Part shown: in pieces, positions 9,171-22,884 of the stretch
How the letters are laid out: the number at the start of each line of letters is the position of its first letter
How positions within the stretch are numbered: position 1 is the stretch's first letter
Source of the DNA: Clostridium manihotivorum
GTDB lineage: Bacteria > Bacillota > Clostridia > Clostridiales > Clostridiaceae
Assembly: GCF_004015185.1 (NCBI RefSeq)
Contig: NZ_CP025746.1
Location: 1 to 64,000 of the forward strand
Reading direction: 5' to 3'
DNA length: 64,000 nucleotides
Made by a program: the position numbers and the translations under genes
Notes under the pieces: generated by a model
Seen by the model: only the letters and a program-made list of their open reading frames with translations
Databases searched by the model: none
What the model was told of the DNA's origin: nothing

Positions 9171-9247
9171 TGGTGGACCTTCAGGGACTCGAACCCCGGA
9201 CCTACCGGTTATGAGCCGGTTGCTCTAACCAACTGAGCTAAAGATCC
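9171..9247 (-). tRNA. tRNA-Met (anticodon CAT)
   Basis: 77 nt with CCA. The acceptor GGATCTT pairs with AAGGTCC (one G-U), and the anticodon stem CCGGC/ACCGG flanks TCATA. It reads as elongator Met. A CAT anticodon modified to decode Ile (AUA) cannot be fully excluded from sequence. Confidence 0.88.
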
Positions 9248-9253
9248 TTACTA

Positions 9254-9371
9254 ACCTGGCAACCACTTACACTCCCACACAGTCACCCATGCAGTACCAT
9301 CAGCCGTCTAAGTCTTAACCTTCGTGTTCGGTATGGGTACGGGTGTAACCCTAAGACGCATCATTACCAGA
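9254..9371 (-). rRNA. rrf: 5S rRNA, operon 1
   Basis: A 118-nt 5S gene with the conserved core CCCATACCGAACACGAAGGTTAAG. This copy differs from the other three: helix I has CTGG/CCAG where they have CTAG/CTAG, a compensatory pair, and there are further single changes (GAGTGTAAG, CTTAGGG). The 5' and 3' ends are placed by helix I pairing. Confidence 0.95.
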
Positions 9372-9508
9372 TATTCAGTATAATCCTTAATTGGACTACA
9401 GAGAATATTATATCTAGCGTAAATTGTTTTGTCAACATGTTTTTTCTAGATATATGAAAGATTATTCTTTCAAAATTGCACTTAAGTTCACTTTGTAATA
9501 TTTGTTTT

Positions 9509-12412
<2,904 letters not shown>

Positions 12413-12843
12413 TAATGTCGTGTCATTATAACCGGCGCATTACTGCGTCAGCTCCGTCACTGCGCTGCTCACTTGTTTGAAACAAGCTCCGCTGCTCGTT
12501 CGGTCGCTTCCTTGTTCTGCTTGGTTCTAATAATACTCCGAATTTGCTTCGCAAATTCTGCGTTTCAACTATAGATGTACTGTTCGCACTTGTGCGTTTG
12601 TACTATTATAGATTAACAGCATACTTTGCATTTGAACAAACCAGTTACTGACTTTAATACTAGCGTGCATTTTTGTCAGTATTTATATTACAAAGAATTA
12701 GTAAATATCTTTACTTTAACTTATGTGCAATTTTCAAAGAACAATCTGAGATACTTGGTATCTCAAAATTAAACAGAGTAAATAACAACCAGAATTCGTG
12801 TATATTAAGTCTGAAATGCATCAGTACCTAATAATTTCTCCAT
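12413..12843 (-). other. 16S-23S spacer, operon 1
   Basis: 431 nt, no tRNA. Next to 16S is the processing-stem half that matches the 16S leader (ACTCTGTTTAATTTT). Then come a boxA-like GTTCTTTGAAAATTG, a hairpin-rich middle with ATAGATGTAC/GTACTATTATAG arms, and a variable GC-rich stem next to 23S that differs from the other two operons. Confidence 0.75.
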
Positions 12844-14366
<1,523 letters not shown>

Positions 14367-14536
14367 AGTTTAATCATAGCTTACTTACTTAGTAAGTCTT
14401 TTTTCAAAAGAATTGCTGGTTTAAGTCTAGTTTTAGACTTTGTTTATTTTACTCTGTTTAATTTTCAAAGACCAAGTTATTGTTGTCGCTCACCAGCGAC
14501 TTTTACATCTTAACATTTCTAAGATGTTTTTGTCAA
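14367..14536 (-). promoter_or_regulatory. rRNA operon 1 promoter and leader
   Basis: On the minus strand TTGACA (14536-14531), an 18-bp spacer and TAAGAT (14512-14507). The transcript then begins with a hairpin GTCGCTGGTGAGCGAC, followed by boxA-like CTTTGAAAATTAAACAGAG, which also forms the 16S processing stem with the spacer. Confidence 0.85.
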
Positions 14537-15109
14537 CACTTTTTTAAAACTTTTTTTATTTCTTATAATCAGTTCTAATTTACGTGTTTTGTGTTTGTGT
14601 CGTTTGTTTCAGCGACGTGTTTTATAATAACATTTTATTTTATAACATACCAATTATAATCCCTTAAAAAAATCATTTTATACACATATACATATATATT
14701 ACTCACTTAATCATTTATTTCCTTATATAGACACACTAGGAACTGTTTATTCATATAATCAATAAAAACTGTATTCCTAATATTGGCGTTCAATATCTTT
14801 TCACTATCTAATATCTCCAATTGTATATTATTAATCTATAACTTATAGATATAGGCTCATAATTATTGGACCTAACAATATATATAAAGTTTGCTGATAT
14901 CTTATTAGCTTACATAACAAGGCTGACCAACTTAATAATTCTATCCCAAATAACCCACCACCTTAGATGCGCTATAAATAATATAAATAAAAACTTTTAT
15001 TATTTGTAATAAATATTATATATCCCTCATACTTCTAATGTAAGAAATAATATAGAAGGAGTTATTGATTACTGCACTAATAATATGTATTACTAGGAAG
15101 TGCTAATAA
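14537..15109. other. AT-rich intergenic region without a recognised gene
   Basis: About 570 nt between the divergent rRNA promoter and the DUF6512-like gene. It holds only short, non-conserved ORFs; I see no RNA motif I can name. A further upstream promoter for the rRNA operon may lie near 14620-14640 but is not convincing. Confidence 0.5.
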
Positions 15110-15652
15110 ATGAAATATAAAAAAAATGAAGTTTTCATATGGGAGCTTACAGGAATTCCTCTTCTTATACTACTAGGCTTATCCCTTAGCTTCACTTATA
15201 AGTCTTCTAATAGAAACTTTATTATAGGTTTATTTAGTGTCATTAATACTAGTCTATGGGAGCAGTTAAAAATAAGCTTTTTCCCAATTATATTTTACTC
15301 ATTGATAGAAAAAGCCTTTTTGGCTACTAATTCAGATAACTTTTTTATCGCAAAGGCAACTTCATTTATATTCATGTCAACTTTTTTGTCTCTATCTTAC
15401 TTTTTCTTAGACTTTAAGATTATGAATTCTGAAATATCAAATACTATCTCTATATTACTTATAGGATATACTTTATCTCAATTTTTATCTTGCATTATAT
15501 TAAACCTCAACAAAAATTATTCCTATATAAATTTGATATCATTTCTTTTTTTAATAATTACTTCAATATTGTTTTTTGCATTCACAATTAACCCGCCAAA
15601 TAATTGGTTATTTACAACATCGAAACACTTACTAAAAGTTCTTAATTTGTAG
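15110..15652 (+). CDS. DUF6512-like small integral membrane protein
   Basis: A 180-aa protein with about six hydrophobic segments. The N-terminal signature reads WELTGIPLLILLGLSLSFTY, followed by IIGLFSVINTSLWEQLKISFFPIIFYSLIE. The phrase GLFSxxNxSxWEQLK is what I associate with the DUF6512 family of clostridial membrane proteins. Function is unknown. The ATG follows AGGAAG. It stands alone on the plus strand; the stem at 15710-15781 lies just beyond it. Family naming is from memory of the motif, so moderately sure. Confidence 0.7.
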   Translation: MKYKKNEVFIWELTGIPLLILLGLSLSFTYKSSNRNFIIGLFSVINTSLWEQLKISFFPIIFYSLIEKAFLATNSDNFFIAKATSFIFMSTFLSLSYFFLDFKIMNSEISNTISILLIGYTLSQFLSCIILNLNKNYSYINLISFLFLIITSILFFAFTINPPNNWLFTTSKHLLKVLNL

Positions 15653-15709
15653 ATTTATATAACACTAGAATTATTAAGAATTACAAAGTATATTTTTAAT
15701 GTAAATAGC

Positions 15710-15781
15710 AATAAGTCAATTGGCATTGTTCTAGCAACTTTAGCTAGGTATACTTAAATAAATTTAGCCACTTGACTTATT
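15710..15781. terminator. compound hairpin between DUF6512-like gene and IS element
   Basis: AATAAGTCAATTGGC (15710-15724) pairs with GCCACTTGACTTATT (15767-15781), and an inner hairpin CTAGC/GCTAG lies in the loop. It could end the plus-strand gene. Equally it could be the original terminator of the cold-shock gene, now cut off by the IS insertion. Confidence 0.5.
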
Positions 15782-15798
15782 ATAATATTTCTATTAAT

Positions 15799-17421
15799 TA
15801 CCTAGATTTCGTACAAATATAATAATTACATTTGACTGTATTTGGATTCCAGTTAAATGAATTATGTACCATAATAATGCAGTTATTTACAGAAAGTTGA
15901 ATGGATTATTATGTCACTTAGTAAAGACCAATATCAATTAAGCCCCAAAATAAATTCCCATTTTTGGCAGCTTGTATTGGTTATATTTATTAAAAGCCTT
16001 AAATATTAAGAGTCAATTGTATATATTTAGGCCGGCAAAGTGCGTCAGCAATTAGCTTAGATAGCTTTGTCATTGGTGGAATAATTACTTTGATTCCATC
16101 AGAAGTTCTTTTTACAAATCCCTTTATATTGCCAATGCTTTTAATCAATACTCTTACCCCTACATTTTCAAGGTCCGTTCCATAAAGAACGGTCGACTTA
16201 AACCAACTTATCAAGTTATGTGTTATAAATACTAGCCATAAGAATCCATATATGCCGTGAAATTTTGAAGTTCTAAGATTTTTTATATGATATATGTTCT
16301 TAGCCATCTTAAAGAAAGCTTCTATAGTTTGACGCTTATTATAAAAATGGAATATTTCTACCGGACTCATTTCACTGCTAGTTATGTTGGTTATAAGCAT
16401 GGAATATTTTAAGTTTCCTCTTTTAGACAGAGTCTGCACCAAGATATATCTAACTCCACTATTCTGCGGTAGTTCATATACCCAAGCAGCTTCATCAGCT
16501 TGAGTATATTTTGAGTAATCTATATCTTTAGCAATAGTTCTTGGTGTTCTAGTAGAATATGCTTTTGTTATAAATTTTAATTTAGGGATTGATCGTAGCT
16601 TTTCAATGTTTTCTGTTGAACCAAATCCGCTATCAGTTCTTAATATTAGATTACCTTGACGAAGTTGGTCTTTATATTTTGATAGTATAGATTTTAGCAA
16701 ATCATCGTAGTGGTCTGTACAATGAGAATTTCCAGAATCTAAAAACATTGCTACAGTCTCAGCCTGATCTCCTGCAAATGCCGCTGAAAGTTGATATCCA
16801 CTTTGATTCTTCTTTTTAGCAAAATAGCCTTTTTTAGCTAATTCAAAACTTTTACCATTAGCTATTAATCCTGTTTGATCACAATCTACGATAACTCTCT
16901 CATGAGAGTTGGCCGAGTTGCTGTGTTCCTTAAAAATACTATGATGAATATTTTCTAACTGGTTTATACTATCTGAATCAAATCGTCTTATTAATTCGTT
17001 AATCTGAGATTGGTCAGGAGCTGTTTCCATGCCGAACATACTCAGCGTTAGCTTTTCTCCAGAAAGTTTTTCGTTGATATCTTTAGTTGTCTCGCAGCCA
17101 GTGACAATAGACATCATCGTCGTAATAAGTTTTTGGTAAACAGAGTATCTTACTTCCTTCATCTTGAGGTTAAAGCTCTCTAGCGGACTGAAAACATTAG
17201 TGTTAAGACCGAACTGCATAACTGCTGCCAACCAAGTGGAAGTAGTTTCTTCTTTACATGACTCTTGAGTAAAGGTAAAATTATTCATAGGATAATACCT
17301 GCCTTTATTAATTTTTCTTCGCAAGAAAATTATACTTCAAGGCTTGGTATTATCCTTTATTTATTTTATGGAAACTATAATATGGAAGACACTAAGATTT
17401 CGTTTGTACGAAACTTAGGTA
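15799..17421 (-). mobile_element. IS1380-family-like insertion sequence, complete
   Basis: About 1.62 kb with a single transposase gene. The ends are imperfect inverted repeats of about 20 bp: the left end reads TACCTAGATTTCGTACAAA and the right end, reading inward, TACCTAAGTTTCGTACAAA. Both ends are flanked by ATTAAT (15793-15798 and 17422-17427), which looks like the target duplication. Because ATTAAT is itself palindromic, the exact boundary is uncertain by a few bases. Confidence 0.87.
15999..17288 (-). CDS. IS1380-family-like DDE transposase
   Basis: A 429-aa DDE transposase that cuts and inserts the surrounding element. Putative catalytic residues sit in VIVDCDQTGL (first Asp), LILRTDSGFGS (second Asp, the IS1380-type RxDSGF block) and FYNKRQTIEAFFKMAKN (Glu, with the YxxR...E signature). 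ATG at 17288 (MNNFTFTQ) is preferred over an in-frame start at 17324 because AGGCAGG lies 10 nt upstream. The reading frame is intact and both element ends are present, so the copy could be active. Assignment to IS1380 rather than another IS4-related family is from motif shape. Confidence 0.88.
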   Translation of the reverse strand: MNNFTFTQESCKEETTSTWLAAVMQFGLNTNVFSPLESFNLKMKEVRYSVYQKLITTMMSIVTGCETTKDINEKLSGEKLTLSMFGMETAPDQSQINELIRRFDSDSINQLENIHHSIFKEHSNSANSHERVIVDCDQTGLIANGKSFELAKKGYFAKKKNQSGYQLSAAFAGDQAETVAMFLDSGNSHCTDHYDDLLKSILSKYKDQLRQGNLILRTDSGFGSTENIEKLRSIPKLKFITKAYSTRTPRTIAKDIDYSKYTQADEAAWVYELPQNSGVRYILVQTLSKRGNLKYSMLITNITSSEMSPVEIFHFYNKRQTIEAFFKMAKNIYHIKNLRTSKFHGIYGFLWLVFITHNLISWFKSTVLYGTDLENVGVRVLIKSIGNIKGFVKRTSDGIKVIIPPMTKLSKLIADALCRPKYIQLTLNI

Positions 17422-17434
17422 ATTAATAAACTTA

Positions 17435-17638
17435 CTACATCTTTTCTACATTGATAGCCTGAGTACCTCTTTCTTTTTGAACAATATCAAAGGTTACTTC
17501 TTCTCCCTCATGTAAATCCTTGTTGTTCCCCTTCTCCTTTACTTGAGAATGATGAACAAAAACATCCTCTCCCCCATTTGCTGAGATAAACCCATAACCT
17601 TTTTCATTATTAAACCACTTAACTATACCTGTTTGCAT
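17435..17638 (-). CDS. csp: cold-shock protein
   Basis: A 67-aa single OB-fold protein with the nucleic-acid-binding motifs RNP1 (KGYGFI) and RNP2 (DVFVHH). It starts MQTGIVKWFNNEKGYG and is full length for the CspA/CspB family. Such proteins bind single-stranded RNA/DNA and melt mRNA structure. The ribosome site GGAGG lies 9 nt upstream. The stop is only 14 nt from the right end of the IS element, so the native 3' end of the transcript has been replaced or lengthened. Confidence 0.96.
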   Translation of the reverse strand: MQTGIVKWFNNEKGYGFISANGGEDVFVHHSQVKEKGNNKDLHEGEEVTFDIVQKERGTQAINVEKM

Positions 17639-17737
17639 ACAAAAACCTCCGAAGTTTATAATTTAACATTAATATTTCCATAATTACTTTTTTAATTCGT
17701 AAGCCTCGTATATAAAAAATATATAATCATACCTCTC

Positions 17738-18661
17738 CTAATGCTCCCTATTCCCACTTACTATAACATTCTTAATCTTATTAGACTGCCTTAAAAAACT
17801 TTTACCAGCTGAAGCTACAATTTCTTGAGGGATCTTCATAAAACTATACTTTGTAAGCTCAATGATAGGTTCAAATAGGTTTTTAGTATCATCATATCCT
17901 TGCTTGATTCTTCTCCTAGCTCCACTTGGTGTAAAATCTAATGTAGAACTAAGAATTCCATCATCCATATCTCTCGGTACTATTTCTATAATTTTTGTAT
18001 TAGGAAATATACTTCTATCTAATTCACTGCTTTTAGATAAGTTAACAGCAATGATTATGTCACACCCTTCTCCATATATAGGCTGTATAGGCAAGTTGTC
18101 TGCCATCCCACCATCCAAGTACTTCTTGTCCTCTATCTCCTTACTTTCGAATACTACAGGTATTGCAGAAGTGGCTAAAAGTATCTCCTTTATATCACTC
18201 TCCTTATAGCTATTTAACTTAAAATACTTAGGTTTAATTGATGGAATTTCACTGCATGCAGCATATAAGCTTGTTGTAGACTTCACTATTCTTGAAAAAT
18301 CGATATGTTCATCTAGCAACTTAAGTAACCCCTCTCTAGATATATCACCAATCTCTAAAGTCTTTGGAATATACTTCTTTACAAAGTTTATATTTTTTGC
18401 TCCCCAGGCCAACATCAAACTCTTTTTTACCAAATCAATATTTCTTGTAGGCAGAACAACTTCCTTTGATAAATTAAGCCACAACTTTTCCGCCTCATCT
18501 ACGCTTCCACTCACAAATAAAGCAGCGTTCAGCGCCCCTATAGATGTTCCTGATATAGCTCTAATATATTTATCAAATCCAAACTCCTTAAGGGCCTTCC
18601 AAACACCTATTTGATAAGCCCCTCTTCCGCCTCCCCCAGCTAGCACCAACCCGATCTTCAT
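17738..18661 (-). CDS. patatin-like phospholipase
   Basis: A 307-aa RssA/patatin-type acyl hydrolase. The oxyanion loop is GGGGRG (residues 9-14), the nucleophile elbow is GTSIG with Ser40, and the second dyad residue is Asp183 in LDGGMADN. There is no signal peptide or membrane segment, so it probably acts in the cytoplasm or on the inner face of the membrane on phospholipids or acyl esters. It lies upstream of the cold-shock gene with a gap of about 100 nt and may be transcribed separately. Catalytic residues are all present; the substrate is unknown. Confidence 0.93.
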   Translation of the reverse strand: MKIGLVLAGGGGRGAYQIGVWKALKEFGFDKYIRAISGTSIGALNAALFVSGSVDEAEKLWLNLSKEVVLPTRNIDLVKKSLMLAWGAKNINFVKKYIPKTLEIGDISREGLLKLLDEHIDFSRIVKSTTSLYAACSEIPSIKPKYFKLNSYKESDIKEILLATSAIPVVFESKEIEDKKYLDGGMADNLPIQPIYGEGCDIIIAVNLSKSSELDRSIFPNTKIIEIVPRDMDDGILSSTLDFTPSGARRRIKQGYDDTKNLFEPIIELTKYSFMKIPQEIVASAGKSFLRQSNKIKNVIVSGNREH

Positions 18662-18924
18662 AGAATCACCTAATTCCTATCTCTAAATTTATATCTAGTT
18701 ATAAAATATTCAAGAAATTATATATAGTTCTTAGTAGATTATCTTACTTGTATATTTGAATTATGGTCAAATTATAAAAAAACAACACAGATATAAAAAT
18801 AATTTATGTATTAAGCAATTACTTTTAGAGATACTATTAGTGAAATATTAATAATCATATATTTCAAAAATCCTGTTACAATCAATACATTCTAATGAAA
18901 TATGAGCATCTCCAATTCATATTT

Positions 18925-18965
18925 CGAAAAAAGTGGTATATCTTTTTCAGATATACCACTTAGTT
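18925..18965 (-). terminator. terminator after the PPDK/PEPS regulatory gene
   Basis: AAGTGGTATATCT and AGATATACCACTT form a 13-bp stem with a 5-nt loop. On the minus strand it is followed by TTTTTT, so it ends transcription from the gene whose stop is at 19031. Confidence 0.88.
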
Positions 18966-19030
18966 TTCTAATAAATTAAACCTATCAACTCACAAAAATT
19001 CCACTATAGTTTAACTTAATTCAAAGTTTC

Positions 19031-19843
19031 TTATTTTTTTTGCTTTCCTTGCCCTATAGCTTCTATGATGATTAGAGCAGTATCTTCTATAGCCCTTTGA
19101 GTCACATCAATAGTTTTACATCCTAACTTTCTTATAATTTTATCAGCAAAATCGAATTCCTCTAATATTCGCGAATCACTAGCATATTCTATTTCTGAAG
19201 AAATTCTATGGAACTTATCTAGCCTTCGCTTTCTTATCTCTATTAATTGAAGTGGATCAATAGTTAACCCAAATATTTTCTTCTTATCTATCTGATATAT
19301 TTCATCTGGCACACCAACTTCAGGAACTAAAGGAATATTTATAGCCTTAATCCCCTTATTAGCTAAATACATACATAACGGTGTCTTTGATGTTCTAGAT
19401 AATCCAATCAAAACTACATCTGCATTTTTTAATCCCCTATAGTCTTTTGAATCATCATACTGCATTGCAAATTCCATTGCTTCTATTCTTTTAAAGTACA
19501 TCTCATCGGTTTTCCACATAGCTCCTGGATTGTAGTCTGGATGAGTATTTAATATAGTAGATGCTACATTTATTATTGGACCTAATACATTTATTATATT
19601 AATATTTCTTTCAATACATTTTTCAGTCAAAAATTCTCTCACATTAACAGTTATTATAGTAGATACTACCATACAGGATGAATAAGAATCTATATTTTTC
19701 ATAAGTTCTTCAACATCTTCAAGTGACTTAACATATGGTATTCTCTTCACTTCTGCTTTCTCTTTAAATTGGCTGGCAGCTGCTATAGCAACCTGTTCAG
19801 CAGTTTCTCCAATAGAATCTGAAACAGCTAATATGGTTAACAT
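19031..19843 (-). CDS. pyruvate phosphate dikinase / PEP synthase regulatory protein (kinase-pyrophosphorylase)
   Basis: A 270-aa DUF299 protein. These bifunctional enzymes inactivate PPDK or PEP synthase by ADP-dependent Thr phosphorylation and reactivate it by Pi-dependent removal of the phosphate. Visible family features are the N-terminal [13 protein letters not shown], the P-loop-like [15 protein letters not shown], and [19 protein letters not shown]. Length matches the family. In clostridia the expected target is PPDK, but no ppdK is in this window. The ATG follows AGAGGG. It appears monocistronic with its own terminator. Confidence 0.92.
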   Translation of the reverse strand: MLTILAVSDSIGETAEQVAIAAASQFKEKAEVKRIPYVKSLEDVEELMKNIDSYSSCMVVSTIITVNVREFLTEKCIERNINIINVLGPIINVASTILNTHPDYNPGAMWKTDEMYFKRIEAMEFAMQYDDSKDYRGLKNADVVLIGLSRTSKTPLCMYLANKGIKAINIPLVPEVGVPDEIYQIDKKKIFGLTIDPLQLIEIRKRRLDKFHRISSEIEYASDSRILEEFDFADKIIRKLGCKTIDVTQRAIEDTALIIIEAIGQGKQKK

Positions 19844-20107
19844 TCTATATACCCTCTTTCTTATAATTAGTTTGAAACTTTAGCTATAAAATAAAATCTC
19901 TTAATCCCTTTTAAACTAATTATACCCATAAATAAAATATAAGTATAATTGTAAATTTACTAATCCTCTAAGATAATATAATTTTCAAATCTTATTATTA
20001 TTGTTTCTCTACATATAAATATTAACCTTTTTTCTTTATCATAAAGTCAAATAGCCATAAGTTAATATTGCTGTGATCTGTTTATATAAGTAACTTTACA
20101 GCATAAT
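19844..20107. other. intergenic, no gene seen
   Basis: About 260 nt between the regulatory kinase and the terminator of the GGDEF-EAL gene. It is AT-rich and I see nothing definable beyond a likely promoter area for the kinase gene. Confidence 0.4.
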
Positions 20108-20145
20108 AGAAAGAATTCCAAATACGCAATTTGAAATTCTTTCTA
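20104..20145 (-). terminator. terminator hairpin after the GGDEF-EAL gene
   Basis: ATAGAAAGAATTCCAAAT pairs with ATTTGAAATTCTTTCTAT around a short loop. It is a long stem with a weak U-run on the minus strand. Confidence 0.6.
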
Positions 20146-20185
20146 TTTAAATATCTTCTATTTAAATATCTTCTATTTAAACTTC
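20141..20185. repeat. three tandem 15-bp repeats over the stop codon
   Basis: The unit TTCTATTTAAATATC occurs at 20141-20155 and 20156-20170, with a diverged third copy TTCTATTTAAACTTC at 20171-20185. The stop codon of the GGDEF-EAL gene (20173-20175) lies in the third copy, so the repeat is mostly 3' untranslated. Confidence 0.8.
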
Positions 20186-22884
20186 AATTGTAAAAGTCTT
20201 TTATACTCTTTCTCTACATATTCATATGATATCGGCTTACTAAAGTAATATCCCTGTACAACATCACAATTTATTTTTTTAAGCAACTCAAGTTGTACGC
20301 AATCCTCAACTCCCTCTGCTATTACCTCCATCTTTAAATCATGGGCAAGTTTTATTATTCCATCTAGTAAAGCCTTATTACTTTCTTCCATATTTATGTC
20401 ATCTATAAATGACTTATCTATCTTTAGAACTTCTATTGGAAGAACATTTAAATAACTTAATGATGAGTATCCAGTTCCGAAATCATCTAACACAATCTTA
20501 AATCCTAATTCTTTAAGACTGTTAAGTATCTCGCTACTATACTCTATATTGTCTATTATTGCAGTTTCAGTTACTTCAAACTCAATTTTATTAGGTTCAA
20601 TGCCAGTATAATATAAAGCATTTTTCACCTTGTCTAAAAAATATTTATCTAGCAATTGTACTGCTGAAATATTTATAGAAATAGCATCAAAATCTATATG
20701 CTTTCTCTTAAATTCAATTGCATCTTTAAACACCTTAGATATAAGCCAAGCTCCTATGGAAACTATACTACCTGTTTCTTCAGCAATAGGAATGAATTCC
20801 GCTGGTGAAACTCTACCAAGTGCAGGGGAGTTCCATCTAAGTAGAGCTTCAAAGCCTCTTAATTTATATGTATTTACGTCCATTTGAGCCTGATAGTGTA
20901 TCTCTAATTCATTATCGAAGTCTATAGCACTTAACCCCTGCTCTATAGCTATCTTTCTATTAAATTTCTCAAACATATTGTTATCAAATAATACTGCTTT
21001 GTTTTTCCCATCTTCTTTAGCTTTGTACATCGCTATATCTGCATTCCTTATTATCTCAGCAACAGTTTGTCCATTCTTAGGCAATTCCACTATTCCAGCA
21101 CTAGACGATACAATTATACACTTTCCTTCTATATATATATTACTTTTTAATCTTTTTTGAAGTTTACTTATAAGGACTTCAATAGGTTTATTCTTATCTA
21201 TTTCTCTTATGAGTAATAAAAATTCGTCGCCTCCAATTCTGGCAACTTCCATGCTACCGTCATTTACCTCAGATAAAAGCTTAGATATTTCCACTAGTAA
21301 CAAATCGCCTGTAGTATGGCCTAGTGTATCATTAATGTTCTTAAAGTTATCTACATCGAGAAGTATAACCGCCCCCATTGATTCATTAGATTTCATGTAC
21401 TCCATTACTTCAACAAGTTTCTCTTCAAAATATATTCTGTTTGGAAGACCTGTGAGTTTGTCATAATATGCAAGTCTAAAGATATTCTCTTCATACATTT
21501 TCTTTAGTGTGATATCTGTCAATGAACCACAAATTTTAAACTTACCTTTTTTCCCTTTATTTATAGTCCTAGATTTATTGTTTAACCATATATAATCTCC
21601 ATCTGATTTTCTAATTCTAAAATCACTTTCACAGGATAAACTTATTCCATTTATCAACTCATTTAGGCCTTTACTTAAGCTTTCATAATCCTCTGGGTGA
21701 ATTACTTCAACTAAACTTCCAATGCTATACTCTTTGCTACCAATTTTATATCCAGATATAGATCCAAACTTATCAGATATAGTCAACTTGTCATTATCTA
21801 TATCATATTCATATATAGCATCACTGGATGAGTCAATAATGCAACTAAGTTTTTCTAAAATACTATTGATATGTGAGCCTATAATGGAAACCTCATCGTT
21901 GTATTTATCGTTAACCTTTAGCTGGAGCTCGTCTGCTCCTATACTATCTATGCTTTCTGAAAGCCTCTTTAAATTTCTCGTTATACTTTTTGTGGCAACT
22001 CCTGCTAAAGTAATAGCTAACACTGATATTATAATTGAAGAAACTAAGGTTATATTGGCTATATCCTTAGAATATTTTAAAACCTCATTTTGATCTATCA
22101 TACCTACAATTATCCAATTAGTTTTAGAAGATTTGCTGTAAAAACAATATTTTTTTTGCCCATTATAATCTAAATTAATTGTTTTCTTTTCACCTAATGA
22201 AACTAACTCCAAAAGCTTTTTATTTGTTAAGTGTTTTCCTATCTGATTATCGTCGTATTCAGCCATTATCTTATATGAAGAATCTAAAAGCATTATATAG
22301 CCAGTATCCCCTAGCTTTATGTTAGAGATATATTCAATTAGAGAATCAATTGTAAAATCTATTCCTAAAACACCTATCAACTTGCCATCTTTATATAAAG
22401 CCTTAGAAACAGTTATCACAGACTTACCAGTTATATCATCTATATATGAGTCACTCCATACATTCGTATTTCCCTTAACTGCAGAAGCATACCAACTTCT
22501 ATTCCTAGCTCCTTTGATGGGGATATCACTCTTAGGACTTATAATACAACTTCCATCATCATAAGCAAGATATATATTTAGTATATTTCCATAAGTTTTT
22601 GAAATACCATCTAACTCACTCTGAATGTGATCTTTATTAGTAATTAAAAAATTTTTATCACTTAAATTCGAACTTTCAATTTGATCAATTATATGTTCTT
22701 GTTGTTTGGTAAAATTATTTATTGAAAAATCTACAGTATTCATAAGTAACAGACTTCTTTCTTCAAATGACTGCTTTGCCATCTTATCAGCACTTATGAA
22801 GTATATTGTACTAAGAGAAATTACCGTGATAACCACAAGAAACATGGCAAATATTCTAACCTTTCTAGTTATTGTCCAATTCAT
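20173..22884 (-). CDS. Cache-HAMP-PAS-GGDEF-EAL c-di-GMP signalling protein
   Basis: A 903-aa membrane sensor. TM1 (11-31), an extracellular dCache-type domain (about 35-265), TM2 (277-297), HAMP (298-350), PAS (about 350-460), GGDEF (about 465-635) and EAL (about 645-895). The cyclase motif is intact (RIGGDEF, 549-555). The inhibitory RxxD site that normally precedes it is absent (DGSM). The phosphodiesterase residues look intact: GFEALLRW (677-684), DDFGTGYSSL (800-809), and EGVED with QGYYFSKP at the end. It may therefore both make and degrade c-di-GMP in response to an external ligand; which activity dominates cannot be told. Monocistronic, with ATG after GGAAGGGATTGA. Confidence 0.95.
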   Translation of the reverse strand: MNWTITRKVRIFAMFLVVITVISLSTIYFISADKMAKQSFEERSLLLMNTVDFSINNFTKQQEHIIDQIESSNLSDKNFLITNKDHIQSELDGISKTYGNILNIYLAYDDGSCIISPKSDIPIKGARNRSWYASAVKGNTNVWSDSYIDDITGKSVITVSKALYKDGKLIGVLGIDFTIDSLIEYISNIKLGDTGYIMLLDSSYKIMAEYDDNQIGKHLTNKKLLELVSLGEKKTINLDYNGQKKYCFYSKSSKTNWIIVGMIDQNEVLKYSKDIANITLVSSIIISVLAITLAGVATKSITRNLKRLSESIDSIGADELQLKVNDKYNDEVSIIGSHINSILEKLSCIIDSSSDAIYEYDIDNDKLTISDKFGSISGYKIGSKEYSIGSLVEVIHPEDYESLSKGLNELINGISLSCESDFRIRKSDGDYIWLNNKSRTINKGKKGKFKICGSLTDITLKKMYEENIFRLAYYDKLTGLPNRIYFEEKLVEVMEYMKSNESMGAVILLDVDNFKNINDTLGHTTGDLLLVEISKLLSEVNDGSMEVARIGGDEFLLLIREIDKNKPIEVLISKLQKRLKSNIYIEGKCIIVSSSAGIVELPKNGQTVAEIIRNADIAMYKAKEDGKNKAVLFDNNMFEKFNRKIAIEQGLSAIDFDNELEIHYQAQMDVNTYKLRGFEALLRWNSPALGRVSPAEFIPIAEETGSIVSIGAWLISKVFKDAIEFKRKHIDFDAISINISAVQLLDKYFLDKVKNALYYTGIEPNKIEFEVTETAIIDNIEYSSEILNSLKELGFKIVLDDFGTGYSSLSYLNVLPIEVLKIDKSFIDDINMEESNKALLDGIIKLAHDLKMEVIAEGVEDCVQLELLKKINCDVVQGYYFSKPISYEYVEKEYKRLLQLKFK

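Noticed and set aside
14537-14660. A second upstream promoter for rRNA operon 1
   Set aside because: A TTATAA-like -10 exists but no acceptable -35 at the right distance.
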